64,000 nucleotides of DNA from Gnetum montanum (GCA_015680685.1 MNCI01002227.1:1-64000); one strand, 5' to 3'; shown: positions 11,165 to 23,575, numbered from the stretch's first letter. Translations and numbers: made by a program. Notes: generated by a model not told the origin, from the sequence alone.

Positions 11165-11176
11165 TGATATTAGAGC
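11165..11176 (+). promoter_or_regulatory. Primer binding site (initiator tRNA-Met type), decayed
   Basis: TGATATTAGAGC matches the standard TGGTATCAGAGC except for G-to-A and C-to-T transitions. It lies a few bases after the LTR end, where minus-strand synthesis would start. Confidence 0.7.
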
Positions 11177-12350
11177 TAGTTTACTCTAATGTTGTATGAT
11201 GTTTGGGGTACTCATCAATTTGTGATTTCAGGTTACATATATGTATAGTAGATGCAGTCCTAATGCTAACGCAGCCCACAGGTCATAAGGGCCTACTATT
11301 TAGCAGGCGTAGCCTTCTCAGGCATCTAGTAGTGGTCTTGTAAGTAGACAACCAGATGTTATTGAACAACTATTATAGATTATGTAGCAACATGTTACAG
11401 CTAGAGATGCTTCCATTCCCAATGTCAGGGAAGTAGGAAGTGGTAGTGGTAGTGGAGGCTTGGGAGATTCAAACAAGTAACCTATTAGTAGGAAACTAGT
11501 AGAGGAATTTTGGAAGTTAGGACCTCCTAAATTTGATGGCACCAAGGATCCTATTGTAGTTAGATAGTGGTTGGAGGGGTTGCAAAAGGTTCATGATTTA
11601 ATGGGATACTCATCGGTTTAGTAAACTTGATTAGCAATATATCAATTAGTTGGCATTGCTTGAAATTGGTGGATGACTGAGGAGCAAGCCAAGGCATGGA
11701 TTGGCCAAGAGATGGTATGGGATGAATTTTTGACATCTTTTAGAGCCTGTTGTGTTTCTACCCAACATGCCTAGGCCAAGAAGGACAAGTTCTACCATTT
11801 GTATTAGGGTAGTTGATCTATGGCAGAGTGTGATGCTCATTTTTCTGAACTTAGTAGCTATGTACCATAGATGCATACAAATGCTTAGGCATAGGCAAAC
11901 AAATTTGTTAGAGGTTTGAGGCCAACTTTAAAGGATCACATATTACTCCTTAGATTGACATCCTATGATGAGGCTAGAGTAGTTGCTCTGGATTTAGAGA
12001 GGAGCCAGTAAGAGGATGCACCTCATAGAGAGGTGGTAGGGGTAGAAGAGAGGATCAACATCTACAGGTAGGCTTGGCCTCTCCAAGTAGGCTCATGGAT
12101 ATGGAGATAAGTTTCCAACAGCAACACGTGACCCTACTATTAGAGTTGTTTGTGGATCTATTGTTTGTTACAAATGTGAGCAACCTGGCCATTTGTAGAG
12201 GGATTGCTAGAATTTTTTTGCATGTGGGTAGCTAGGACACTAAGCTAGGGAGTGCTTAAAGTAGGTAGGCAGTACTGAAGGAGGTAGGGGCCAAGTAGAG
12301 TGACCACTAGTTCAGGGTGGATGTGTAACACCTAGTACCCAATCAGGAGG
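11177..12350 (+). pseudogene. gag: Chromovirus Gag, multiple stops
   Basis: Translation with stops read through gives a recognisable retrotransposon Gag. Blocks are FWKLGPPKFDGTKDP near 11505-11550, WLEGLQKVHDLMGYSS near 11570-11615, YQLVGIA and NWWMTEEQAKAWIGQEM near 11640-11720, and FVRGLRPTLKDH near 11900-11940. A CCHC zinc knuckle (CYKCEQPGH) near 12167-12195 is followed by a second decayed one (FACGQLGH-like, with stops). Most stops fall where the family has Gln. The protein would package the element RNA. Confidence 0.8.
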
Positions 12351-12960
12351 AGTGGACCATAGGACTTAGGGATGGGTGTATGCCCTAATAGATCAACCAT
12401 TAAACATGCATCCAAACACAGTGATGGAGATGGGAGGTACGATTTTGGACTTTGATGTAATGATTTTACTTGATCTAGGTGCTAGACATTCTTTTATAGA
12501 TCCTACTATTGCATATCATGTAGCTCTTGCATGTTATTCTCTTTCTCCTAGGTTGATAGTATCTTCTATTGGGGGTCATGAGACTCAAGTTGATTAGGTG
12601 TGCTAATAGAATTGAAGGGTGTGTAGTGGATTAGTGATTTGCATGTCATGGATCTTAGGATATATGATGTAATTTTGGGGATGGATTGGTTGTCGTAGTT
12701 TAATGCTAGTTTGGATTGTTAGCAAAAGCTCCTAAGATTACAGTTAATTGATGGTGCTCCAATTGAGATAAAAACTCATTTGAGGTTTATGCGTATGGAT
12801 TTGATCTATAGTTAGATGTACCATAGGATGCTTTGAAAGGGACATGGATGCATTATGACCATAGCGTATAAAACATATATGGTGGAGATAAATCAAATCC
12901 CTATGATTCAGGAATTTCCTGATGTGTTCTAGTTAGAAATACTAGGTTTTGAGGTAAGAG
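12351..12960 (+). pseudogene. Chromovirus protease domain
   Basis: An open segment at 12376-12597 encodes a retropepsin-like core: a YALIDQ block, GGTILDFDVMILLD, then the active-site region. The catalytic motif reads DLG at 12472-12480 (ILLDLGARHSFID) instead of D-S/T-G; Asp is kept but the Ser/Thr is lost. Stops follow at 12595 and beyond. A downstream GMDWL-like block (GWIGC near 12675) is recognisable in another frame. Confidence 0.7.
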
Positions 12961-13806
12961 ATTGAGTTCAAAATTAAACTTAAACTTGGTATTGAGCCTA
13001 TTTCAAAGGCCCTGCATAGGATGTGTCCTATAGAGTTAGGAGAGCTGAAAACCTAGCTATAGGAATTGTTGGATAAAGGCCTCATGGACCTAGTGTATCA
13101 CTATGGGGTGCACTAGCACTATTTGTTAAAAAGAAGGATGGGAGTTTGTGATTATGCATAGATTATAGCCAGCTAAACTAGGTGACTATGAAAAATAAAT
13201 ATCCTCCTTCATGCATTGATGACTTATTTGATCAATTTCGGGGAGCTCATGCATTCTTGATGATTAATCTCAAGTCTGGGTATCATCAAGTACAAGTTTG
13301 AGAGTAAGACGTGTCAAAGACAACATTCAAAACTTAGTACAGTCATTATGAGTTTTTGGTGCTTTCATTTGGGTTGATAAATGTACCAACAATTTTCATG
13401 CACCTCATGAACAATGTGATGTGGCCATTCCTATATCAGTTTGTGATTGTGTTTAGAGATGATATCTTGGTATATTCTCTTGATGAGTAGTTGCATGTAG
13501 AGCATTTACAAATGGTATTACAAACTTTGAGGGAGTACCAATTGTATGGTTAGTGTTAGTATCTCCTACATCAGGACACCCATATGATATTATCACTGAT
13601 GCTTCAAGAGATGGATTTGGTTGTATGTTGATGTAGGATGAATAGTTGTGGCTTATGCATCTCATCAATTGAGGCCACATGAAACTAGATATCCTATGCA
13701 TGATCTAGAGTTGGGTGTTGTGATATCTGCATTGAATATTTGAAAACATTATCTATATGGGTATCATGTTACTATTTTGACTAACCATAAAATTCTCCAA
13801 TATCTT
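12961..13806 (+). pseudogene. pol: Chromovirus RT and RNase H, internally deleted
   Basis: RT blocks are clear: EPISKALHRMCPIELGELK near 12990-13050, ELLDKGL near 13061-13082, KKDG near 13133, NKYPP(S)CIDDLFDQF near 13195-13240, SGYHQV near 13275-13300, and the catalytic region [12 protein letters not shown] (FRDD at 13452-13463, a changed F-I/V-D-D). After REYQLYG near 13530-13550 the text jumps to TSGHPYDIITDASRDGFG, the start of RNase H, so the RT connection domain is deleted. RNase H continues through [23 protein letters not shown] to HKILQYL and stops at about 13806. Two stops near 13052 and 13058 replace Gln codons. Confidence 0.82.
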
Positions 13807-14328
13807 ATAATTTGATAACTCCTCAAGCTCAAAATGCTTTTCAAGTTCCTTAATTTAACTTACAAAAGCATTAGTACCATCTACATCATTTAAGATTCTT
13901 AAACTCATATAATGAACTCTTGTAGCATTTCTAAAAGTTTTATCAAGTCTTGCTTCATATTCATTGTTCAATTCTCCATGAAAAGGAGTAGAAGTCCTAG
14001 ATAGATACCTTGGATTTCTGACATGAGAACTTAGATTTCTTTCCTTTGCATTCCTAGTCTAATGGTTTCTCACACTTCCAAAGCTATAATGTTCTTTCTC
14101 CTTATCTTCTCTTCCTCCATTAGGTTGAGAAACTTCTTCATCTTTATTTGAATGATCATGCTGATATTAACCATGAGTTGGAATATGGCCAGGACCTACA
14201 TTTCTAGTTATCTTAGCATTGATTTTATCCCATTGTTCAACCATCAGTTAAAAAGTAGATTTCATGCTCTCCATATATTGGTTCAAGATTTGGATATTTT
14301 CCTTCTTAGGGGCCATATAAAATAGGTA
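13807..14328 (-). pseudogene. Gag N-terminal fragment of a different LTR element
   Basis: Reading the minus strand from an ATG at about 14314, the text is MAPKKENIQILNQYMESMKS, then VEQWDKINAKITRN, a Lys/Glu/Asn-rich linker, TSTPFHGELNNEYEARLDK and finally FVSxIKELEKHFELEELSN. The last part resembles the first helix of Gag in plant Ty3/gypsy elements (a WI.DLE..F.. pattern). A few stops (TAA, TAG) interrupt it. It abuts the RNase H of the chromovirus in opposite orientation, so the junction is a rearrangement or nested truncation. Family assignment is uncertain. Confidence 0.5.
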
Positions 14329-14361
14329 CAAAATTCCACAAACAAATTATAAACAAAAATT

Positions 14362-14376
14362 TCTTTGATACCAATC
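14362..14376 (-). promoter_or_regulatory. Candidate primer binding site for the minus-strand Gag fragment
   Basis: On the minus strand GGATTGGTATCAAAG lies about 50 bases upstream of the Gag-like ATG and resembles TGGTATCAGAGC. A similar GGATTGGTATCAATACC is found on the minus strand near 17320-17337. An LTR should lie to the right of 14377, but its outer end could not be located. Confidence 0.45.
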
Positions 14377-16435
14377 CTATGGCATGATCACTTCGATTTG
14401 TTAACCATTTAAACACATTAAATCTAGAACCTATGTAAGATAATTAATTTTCTAGAAAATAAGAAAAACTAGTCATCTTTTATTAATTATGAAAGAAGAC
14501 TAAAAATTAAAATGGAATAAGAAACCCATAGAACACTTACCATTATACACTTAACAATATTACAAAGCATGAGGTTCTACAATCCCACATGATGTACATT
14601 AATGTAAGGTGTAGTCGATCCATACCTCTGCCCTCATACACATGTTTAAGATCCCACATAATGGTCAAAACCCAAACACTTGTTTGACCACTAATATGCA
14701 CAACAACTCTTGTGTAGTCTCTCCTTCAACTCTTTCTTCATAAGAACATACACCACAAACCTAATTGACCAAACACAAGGCTAACACATTAAAGAAACCA
14801 AACTTAGAGTTTCTAGGTTATTTTCCATCTTGAACAAACCATCTTGAAAATTTTCCATCATGAATAAGACATCTAAAAGTTTGAGAAGACCTTTTTTTAG
14901 TAAATTCATCATGCAAGTGTTATGGTAAGAATCATCATAATCGGATTCAAAAAAACCCTATGTGAAATGAGCCAGACATCTTACAACCACTAAATGAATC
15001 AAAGATTATATTTTCAAATCGAAAGGAAACTTACAAATCATAAAAAATTGTAACAACCTAAGATATTTTTCCATCAAACATAAGCCAACATTAAGTAGAA
15101 AAGATTGTGTAGAATAGTAGTTAGAAACAAGGTAGATGTAGTGTAAGTAAAACAATGTATACTTAATGTAATGTAACTAATGTTACATAGAATGGAATCC
15201 TACAAAAGAAAAATCATATGTGTGGCCAAGAATAGGAAAGAGTGTTGGAAAAATTAGATTTATACAACTTGAAACAAATGTTATTTCTAGATTAGAGAAA
15301 TAGAAAAACAGATCTACTATAGATAGGTACAAGATATAAAAGAAAAGCTAAAACTTGAAATATAATAATCACAGAAAAGCCTAGCAAGATACAAAAAAAA
15401 TTCTTAAGATAGAATTAGGGGATCAAGGATGGTTGATGAGGAGATGTGTTATTCCAGTGCTCTCATTGATGTATGTTCCTGATGAAGATCTTAACCAAAA
15501 TGACAAAGGCTATTGAAGATGAGAAACTAATGAAGAAAAAAGAAGGATTGAATCAGATCAATGTGTGGATCCAAATCCAATGAAAATCATTGTGTATCAT
15601 GGGAACACCATAATGGGGATAAAATATGCCAATAAGGCAAGTAGAGGAAATCTAAAACTTTGACAGACTATAAAACACTTCAAGATCCTAATACTCACAA
15701 AAGCAATGACATGAAGAATTGTTGTTGCAAAAGAGCTTTCTTTTAGTTTAGAGATTAGTAGAATTCCAACTGATGTTTGTAACTAATGACCAACTAACCA
15801 ACAAACCAATCCCTTCTTATTTATGGGTATACTCCTATTTATAGGCTAGAAATGCATTATAGATTATGAGAAAATGATGGATTATGATCCATATAATCTT
15901 TTAGAAGATTTTGGATAGGGGAAATGACATGTGTAGTTGTAGTAGATGTTGAAAATGCAGCTAATGTAGAGAAGTGATGTCAGACATTAAAAGCCAAGAT
16001 TGATGCTAGACATTAAGAACAAAAATGGTATTGAATGTTGAGCATAAACATTGTTGAAAATATTAAATTTAGAATTAATGTAGGATATGACACTGGATGT
16101 TGAAATTGGAGCCTAGAAGATGATTAAAGCAAAATGATGTTATAGCTACCATGAGACGTCATTTTTGATAGATGTTAATGATGAAGACTAAAAGCAACAT
16201 TCCTGATGATTTAAGACATTGAAATTGGAACTTTTGAAGATGGCCTGAGTTGTAGAAGTTATAAAAGTATATTTGAGACTCTGACTTATGCAAGAAAGTC
16301 AAAGTGGGTACAACATTATCTCCTCTTGATGAATACTATTGAAAAGTTGAAAGAGAATCCATTAAGAAAAGACACAAGGTACTAGGTACTTTCATGAGGA
16401 TTTGAATGAAGCAGGATAGGGGAGAAAGTCTAGGA
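14377..16435. other. Unrecognised AT-rich stretch
   Basis: No gene, LTR pair or conserved domain was recognised. The part just right of 14377 may be the LTR belonging to the minus-strand Gag fragment. The part at 15950-16230 is rich in short degenerate repeats of GATGTTAGACATT type. All open frames are short and without family resemblance. Confidence 0.4.
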
Positions 16436-17060
16436 TATCACTAATACACCTACAATGGAGTGTTATGCCACATAAATGAGACATGGCTAGATCGCAAAAA
16501 GCACATAAAAATATTAATAAAGCACTTCCTAATCCACTTAATTCTCTCAATCACACCCTTACTAGAGTAAAGTAGAGATACTTGTTTGACCTCATAAATG
16601 TAGAGCATGGGAGGAGGATGGAATAGAGAAAGATAGGGAGATAGGTAGAAATGAAAATAGAAAATAATAAAATTAGTGGAAATTATATTAGGAATATCAC
16701 CAATACACCAATGGTGAGGTGTTATGTCATAGAAGTGGAACACGATTAGATCCCTAGAACTAACCTCTTCCTTATCTCCCTCATGATTATTAATACTTCT
16801 TACATCACTCTACACTCAATACTTTCTAACTGCATTGAGCCAGAGACACTTGTTTAGCCTCATTAATGCTGAATATTGAGAGCAATAGGAATAGATGAGG
16901 AGAGGGGATGAGAGGAAATATAGTATAAGGGAGTAGAAAATATAGTATGTGAAAACAAAAAGTGAAAAAGAATGGGGAGAAATAAGGACTTACCCATACA
17001 CTTGTCATGAGGATGTGCTATATCACAAAAATGGGGCATGGCTAGATTCTACATATTGTA
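16436..17060. repeat. Tandem repeat, two units plus a partial third
   Basis: A motif of the form ATCAC.AATACACC..AATGG.G.GTTATG.CA followed by ATGG.GCAT/ACATGGCTAGAT occurs near 16436, 16692 and 16995. Between successive copies the text also aligns (AGAGATACTTGTTTGACCTC at about 16570 against AGAGACACTTGTTTAGCCTC at about 16840, then a GA-rich tract). The spacing is about 255 and 305 bp. There is no conserved coding content. The repeat is too long and degenerate for a CRISPR, which would be out of place in a plant anyway. Confidence 0.6.
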
Positions 17061-18225
17061 TAACAAAAAAGGATGTCATATATATATTATCGAAATAGTA
17101 AAGATGTTGGTTCTCGAATCTTAATGCATAGTTGGATCTTGATACTTCGGAAACTGCATTGTAATATTTACCATATTTTTATTTTTTTAAATCATGGGGC
17201 CAAGTTTCCTTTAATTCAGCTAACGATTATGGATACTCTGAAGAGTTGGTACTTTTTTAAAATTTTGTAATATAGTTTTGTGTTTTGGGAAGGAAGTGTG
17301 TTATCAATGCTTTAAAGGAGGATAGGTATTGATACCAATCCATTGGCATGTGTCATTAGGAAAATTTAAAGATGGTAAGGGGAGTAAAGGTAAGGGCCTC
17401 TCAATGCCTTAAACTAGGGCCCTTGTCAATAGGCAAGTTTAATTAAAAGGGGATATAGAATACATGAGAAGACTTTTTAGTCATACTGATGGCTTAATTT
17501 GACACTTAGGTTCTAAGTAGTATAGTCTAATCATACTTGTAGCTTAAGTAGTTAGCTTCCTATAAGAGGTTATCACTTCAAATGCCATATTCAACCCTTC
17601 TCCTTCCCTAATATATATCATATTGATTATGTAGTGGGGTGCACCTATATTCAACCCTCGTTCCCCACTTTGTTGTTGTTAGGCTAAGGAAGCAATGTAA
17701 AAAGTACAAGTATTCAAGATAAAACTTTTGCTTAGGTAATTCATAGAGGAAAAAATAGTATGGAGCACAAAGAAAGAGATGGTAACTAGCCTTGGAATTT
17801 AATAGCTCTTTTCTTGCATGAAACACTCATGGTAAAATTTCTAAAACATTCAAAAAGCATGAGTAAATAGAAATGCATTAGTTATAAGTGAAAGTAGTTA
17901 CTATATAAAAATGTAGTTAATACATATACTTTCTACATTAACTATTTCCAATTACAAATATCATTATATGTTTATTTTCTTAGAAATAATCACATTTTTT
18001 TTTGTTTTAGAAATCTCAAAGGTAGAAAGTGTCATTATTATTGGTATTGAGCTTTAACCGATGCATGGAAGAGCATAAATTCAACAATTTTAAACTTAAA
18101 TGCTTTAATATTTTATACATAAAAATACTTATGTGGATTCTTTTTCAAATAAAAAATGTTGGTTTCAAATCTTTGTGATACTTTTTAATAATTCAAAATT
18201 GTAAGCTTGATGGTGATCATTTCCA
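17061..18225. other. Unrecognised AT-rich stretch with SINE-like piece
   Basis: No gene was recognised. A tRNA-like segment at about 17540-17590 has an A box-like TAGCTTAAGTAGTTAGC and a B box-like ACTTCAAATGCC. The text at 17700-17790 (ATTCAAGATAAAACTTTTGC onwards) is a diverged copy of 7020-7090, so this region is partly the same anonymous repeat as 6906-8353. Confidence 0.4.
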
Positions 18226-19640
18226 AATCAAAATAAGAGGCATTAAATCCTAGACTTCCTAACATGTTATCAAAATTAATATCAACATCCCCACTTCAAT
18301 CCTTTAATTCCAAGGAAAACAAAGTAAAAAAGTTTAGCTATTCAAGATGGAACTTTTTCTTGGGGTAACATAGAGAAAATGGACATTGGAGGAAGGCATG
18401 ATCACCTTTCATGAAAGGTATTAAATGCAAAACTTAATAACATAGTATGAAAATCAAAATCAACATAAAAGGTATAATCTATTCATATAATGAAAACCCA
18501 AATCAAGTGCATGGAAGATAGTATTGAAGGGATTTTGTTAGTAGTTTTAGTTTTTAGTTTTTTTAAAAACTTTTTTTTGAGATGATACTCAATTACGTTA
18601 TGTATGCTTAGAACATGCCTCCAAGCTACCATTTAGGGTGCTAGTATTAAGATTTGAACTAGTACCTCTATGGTGCAAAGCGTACAAACCAACTAAAGTT
18701 ATAGCATGTGCTCTAGTCTTAGCTATATATACATAGTTGGTGGCATAAGTTAGTAGGGTACTGTAAAAAAATTGTAATTATCTATAAAAATTTGGGATAA
18801 TTCCATGTTTATGGATTATTGAAAAAAATTAACAAAGATTAGAGAAAAATTAGAAGAGAAATTTGAAGGGATTTGGCTTGAGAAAACAATCAAAAAGAAA
18901 GAAGCATAACATTAAGAAAAAGTGGGAAAAAAGCACTAAAGTTGCAATTTGTGGATCTTCCTTGGAAAAAATTAATAATTTGATAGTGGAGCATCCTAGT
19001 TTCTTTCATGAACAATCACACATTTTAAAGTAGCCTTTTCAATTGGGTAGATCAAAAATGGAAAAAGCCTAGTCATATTATTATGCTTCTTGTAAATAAA
19101 TATTGAAAACTCATAAAATAAATTCAAAATCTTTATGAATTCAAAGTGAATAGATAAATACAATATGATATCATGCTTCTTGAAGTAAAGATAATGTCCT
19201 TAGAAGTTATCAATGATAGATGACTCAAGTGGTTAGCTCATTGTCTTGTTAGATGAGAGGTTACCACTGTAAGTCATACTTGGGGCATTATTATGTTCCT
19301 CTATAACTCTTCTAAGGTACCGTGTTCTTGATATGTATTAGTATGTACTTATAGTTATTCTTTCATGATCCGATACCGATAATGTCCTTAGAAGTTGAAG
19401 GTATTTGTTGGTTCATAGCCTACCCTCATAATCTTTATAAATTTTAATAATAAGCTGTTAGCCTAGTGGTAAGACTCTTAATTTAAAAACTCCAAGTCAT
19501 GGATTCAATTTTAGTGAACAATGCTAAGTTTTATTTAGACTATATATCTTTGGTTGTACCTATATTAGAATTATTTTAGGGTTTCAAAATCCCCATAATC
19601 TTTATAAATTTTCATTAGATAAGTTTCTGAGAAAAGTGAT
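18226..19640. repeat. Anonymous dispersed repeat, copy 2
   Basis: Direct-orientation partner of 6906-8353. It shares CATCCCCACTT, GAAATTTGAAGGGATTTGG, the SINE-like segments at 18640-18725, 19208-19280 and 19450-19510, and the final CATAATCTTTATAAATTTT. Here the alignment runs uninterrupted, so this copy shows the sequence that E2 and the chromovirus interrupt in copy 1. Confidence 0.75.
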
Positions 19641-19757
19641 GATGGAAACTAATATAAAAAATGAACTTTATTATGATTCTAAGAAGGTTTACAAATTGGT
19701 AAAATGAACTTTAAAAATTTTGGGAAAATATAGAAGACAAGAAAAAACTTTGCCAAT

Positions 19758-20572
19758 TGGTGAGCAATGGGTGTTCCCTATGCCTAATCATATGAATCAC
19801 AAGTGTGTATACATGATCTAGTGAAACCATATACTCTTTCTACCTAAGTGGTCTATTTCCTAGATAGTAAAATGTGTGATTACTAGTTGTTGTCTTCCCA
19901 ATCATCACTTGAATTAGCTTCGTCCGTATGGCTAAGTGTGATTAAGGTGTAAGGTATTTTTATATTTATAGTTTTTATTATTTTTATCTATAAAAATATT
20001 TAAAGGAAATAAAAGTTGAACTATTTTAGTTTACTAATTAATAACAAAACTATTCTAAATGTGAAGCATTCATTCCCACTTTTTGTACACATCTTGAATG
20101 TATACTAACATTGCTAGGGTAGCAAGTGTTTATTGCTGGGCATACTAAGTATTCATTGCAAGGATTATTAAACAATGGTATATTATGCTTGAAGTGATCA
20201 TAATCATGTTATTTATGAATTAGGATTTTAAATAGATAAGTACAAGAAAGTAAATTGCATATAAAATAAAATTCTTGAAAGTAGTGTTGTAATGGAGAGA
20301 AGAAATCTTAACCTTATTTCCATGCATGCAACTATTGCACTCAAATAAAATTCTATGCAATCAATTCAATCCACGTTGTAGGAATTTAGAGGAAATATTT
20401 ACTAAGTTCTACAAAAGAAAACTACAAGAGTTTAATTAAGGGATTAACCAATGATGCCATAAATGCAGTTGGTATGTGCACTTGTATAATCTTTGGAAGG
20501 ATCAACATCGACAAACATATGTCAATGCATCTTGAGATGCATCAACATAGCTGACTTATTGAAATTTCATCA
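19758..20572 (-). repeat. 3' LTR of D (815 bp)
   Basis: On the minus strand it starts TGATGAAATTTC right after the polypurine tract and ends near GCTCACCA (a decayed CATCA). It aligns with 39427-40260 throughout. Shared blocks include GTAAAATGTGTG, TAAGGTATTTTTATATTTATA and GTGTATACTAACA. The minus-strand TATA-like signal is near 20490. Confidence 0.88.
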
Positions 20573-20590
20573 TGCCCCCACAACTAATTG
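20573..20590 (-). promoter_or_regulatory. Polypurine tract of D
   Basis: On the minus strand TTAGTTGTGGGGGCA lies directly before the TGATG start of the 3' LTR, as in E1, E2 and C. Confidence 0.85.
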
Positions 20591-20769
20591 AAAGCTCATT
20601 CTTAAGTGAACGAAATGGAATAAATTTTTTGACAAAATTTGGGGGAAGTATGGAATTGATTGACTGACTTTAACAACAACAAAAATTTTGACTGCCATTT
20701 TGCATGGTTAGAAAATTAGTGTAATGTACAAAAAAAATTGGATGCTTTTGACAAAAATTAATAGGCTCT

Positions 20770-23575
20770 TATTAGATGGATGAAGAGAGGATGAAGACAT
20801 CACACTGTGCCTAGAGGTGGATGCTCCTATGGTGTGAAGGGTCATTTCCCTACTCTGTTGGAGGCCTAGGCTACCTTACTAATGCTGAAAGTTGAAAGGC
20901 ATTCAAAAGTATCTTCATCTTTTCCTCCTTGCCCCATGGATTTTGAATGGTCTAGGTTGCTTTACCTAGATGAGCTATGCTAGAATATCCCATAGGCATG
21001 ATAATGTAGGGAACATATTCTTCACATTGACAAACCAGGTTATGAACTATTTACATTCAATGTCAAACATATAGACAAGGTTTTGCAGCTTCTCGTAGTC
21101 TCTTGTTCTTTTGGCTAGGTTCTCAGAAACACATCTTTATTTAGTAAATTTTCTTTTGAGAACCTCAAGCTTTGTGTTATCCACTTTTAACTTTTGTTTA
21201 CTCTCTTTGTGAAGTTTGAACTCTACCTCATAGAGAAGGTAAGAGCTAGCCACCTACTTCTCTAACTCTAATCTAGGCCTCCCTATTGTCAGCATTGCCA
21301 AGTTTGCATATCAGAGGTTGGTAAGCTCCATGTATTTTGTCATCTTTGCAATATGCTACTCCTTCAGGTAAATCTCTACTTGGTTGTATGTGTTTAGGCC
21401 TCATTATTGGAGTTGCTAAAGGGCTTCATTTACATTTACCTTTGTTCAGTTTGATTTATTTTTCATTAATTTCCTTGAGCATCTTGATGTGGTCCCTATA
21501 ATGGTTCTTAACTTGTTCGTACTTCAAAGCCTCATTATTATAGGTGGTGACCTAAATTGTAGTTTTTTGGTGAAGGGCATAAACCTTCTCCATTGAGAGA
21601 TGCCTATTTTCTATAGCCAACCTTCTCAAATTGAGGTTTACCTTGGCAAGGTGTTCTTGCTACTAGCCAATGTACTCCACCATTTGGTCCTTCTGTTGCT
21701 TAGCATTTTGCAGGTGATGATTGTCTTAGGTTATCACCATTCTTACAAATATGTTCAAGGTCATGGTTGGAGGAATACATCATTACATCCGATAGTGATA
21801 TATCAAAATTTTAATCTCCTTGGTATTCTTGGCTTGTTGGCATCTATGCTAAACCTGTTGGAAAGCTTCATCTTTAGTAAGCTTTGGTTGGAGAATGGTA
21901 GGGTTTGATAGATGGGCTCTAAGTTTTGTAACCTTGACAACTAATCATTGGTTGCTAATGATGGCCTTCTTGAGTTATGCACTTATCATCAGTAGCTTGC
22001 TCCTTATTTCTAGTAGTTATGAATGGGTAGTTGAAATGTCTTTTGGTAGATCAAAGATCTTCAAAATTAGTTGCTCAACTCCCACCAATTGCTCCAACAC
22101 TTCTTTGTTCTAGGCTGTACTCATCCTTCTACCCCATGCTCATGCTAATGCTTGTACATTTGCCATGGTAGCAACATTAGGGATATATGTTACAAGAGTA
22201 CTTAGAGCTTCTCCAATTTTATCTACCACCAGCTTTGCTATTGTCTATTAGCTCTTGTGTGTCATAATCAAAACCATTTCTACCTCATTTTCTTCTAGCA
22301 TTAGAGAAAAGGCTAGTAAATTTCTAGAAATTTTAGGGAATGCTTATCCTGTTATGGACATAGTGACATCTCTGGCACTAAGATTAGAGTAAATGAATGT
22401 CTAGTTACTTTGTGAAGAAAATAGTAGGATCATCCCATCATCCTGCTAGCTAATGGTCATTGTGATCTCATTCAAGTGGTTCATGATTGGTATGTACATT
22501 GAAGATTCTCCAACACCTTTAGAAACATATTTTTGTTGCAACTATTACTTCCTAAGTTTCCTTAGATGCTTTGCAACTGCTAGCATTTCTGTTGTTATCT
22601 CTGGTGCTACAGGTGGTGGTAGTGATGGTTGTTCTTCCTCTTGAAGCTTGGAAAGCACTTTGTTTGTTACCATTTCCTGCCATGATGCAGTAGGAGCTCT
22701 ATGTTCCACATCATTGGAGTATCAGGCTATCCCTCCCTTTTTACAAAGATTTTTGTGGAGGCATGAAAAGAGAAGTGTCTTCCTATCCTGCTCATTCTTC
22801 TTGAATTTCTTCTCTATTTCAAGTAAGATGAGTTTGGGTAGGTTGATTGGAAACTTTCTACTTTGAGCCATGCATGCCCTAGCAAAGAAGGTAGATACCT
22901 TAGCCTCTCCATTGGATTGAGATGATAGGTTGCAATGTTGAAGTGGGCTCACTTTGCCTTAGTTAGGGCAACATACTCCTTATGGTCCACTCCATAGCAC
23001 TGTTGAACCCACTCTTTCTTAGCTTTTTGGTCCTCTTGGATAAGTATCTCTACTAGCTTTTCCTTGGTTGTGGATAATCTAAGGGCCTCTACAATTGATT
23101 CAACTAAATAGGATATGGTGATGTATTTGATTTTAACAATCACATCCCCTTGTTAGTTGTTCAAGAAGAGATAGTTTTCTCCAATGTATCATTCTTTACT
23201 CATAGAGAGAATGGGCCATAGTGGAGACCCTTATAGCTGCATTCTGACTTTCTCTAGTGCAAGCTCTTGGAAAGATTTAAAATTAATGTCCTATGGGATG
23301 GAGCTCTAAATTTCTTTGGTGTGGACCTTCTCCAAGTAGGCCTATATGAGTGTGACCTCAAGATTGGGTCATGTTCTTGAAATCTCATCTTACATGGATT
23401 ACCCTATTTTGGCTATGGAAATTTAGTGAACAAATTTTACCTCAAGCTCCTCACATAGGGGTCCAATAGTATGGGTGGCCTCAGTTGCTTGCTCTTGGGG
23501 CTATTATAGTTATTGTTGTTATTGTTCCCTTTCATCATGTGATCGCTTTTTCGACGGTTTTGATTTCCCTCCCAT
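20770..23575 (-). pseudogene. Additional ORF of D downstream of integrase
   Basis: On the minus strand an ATG at 23575 opens MGGKSKPSKKRSHDE. With stops read through, the text continues to about 20770. The best-preserved part (22722-23143) reads IVKIKYITISYLVESIVEAL, then KEWVQQCYGVDHKEY and NIATYHLNP. The second half is rich in Lys, Glu, Leu and Gln, suggesting coiled coil. The homologous ORF in C (54766-57446) shares the LWP-EWY(I/L)G block, the I.KIK.I..SYLV motif, the WxQQxYG motif and the TYHxxP motif. No signal peptide, membrane segment or env-like feature is evident, and I do not recognise the protein. Its placement between integrase and the 3' LTR, in sense orientation, matches the additional ORFs known in Tat-lineage elements. 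Confidence 0.6.

Noticed and set aside
16436-17060. CRISPR-like array
   Set aside because: Units are about 255-305 bp, imperfect and few, and the sequence is plant nuclear DNA.
6906-19640. 6906-8353 and 18226-19640 as LTRs of one element around the chromovirus
   Set aside because: The left copy starts only because the E2 LTR cuts it, the shared text has no TG...CA ends, and the right copy extends further left in similar sequence.
22453-22866. Plus-strand open frames in the 21.6-23.7 kb region
   Set aside because: The minus strand carries the additional ORF of D here, whose homolog in C confirms the coding strand; the plus-strand frames are shadows.
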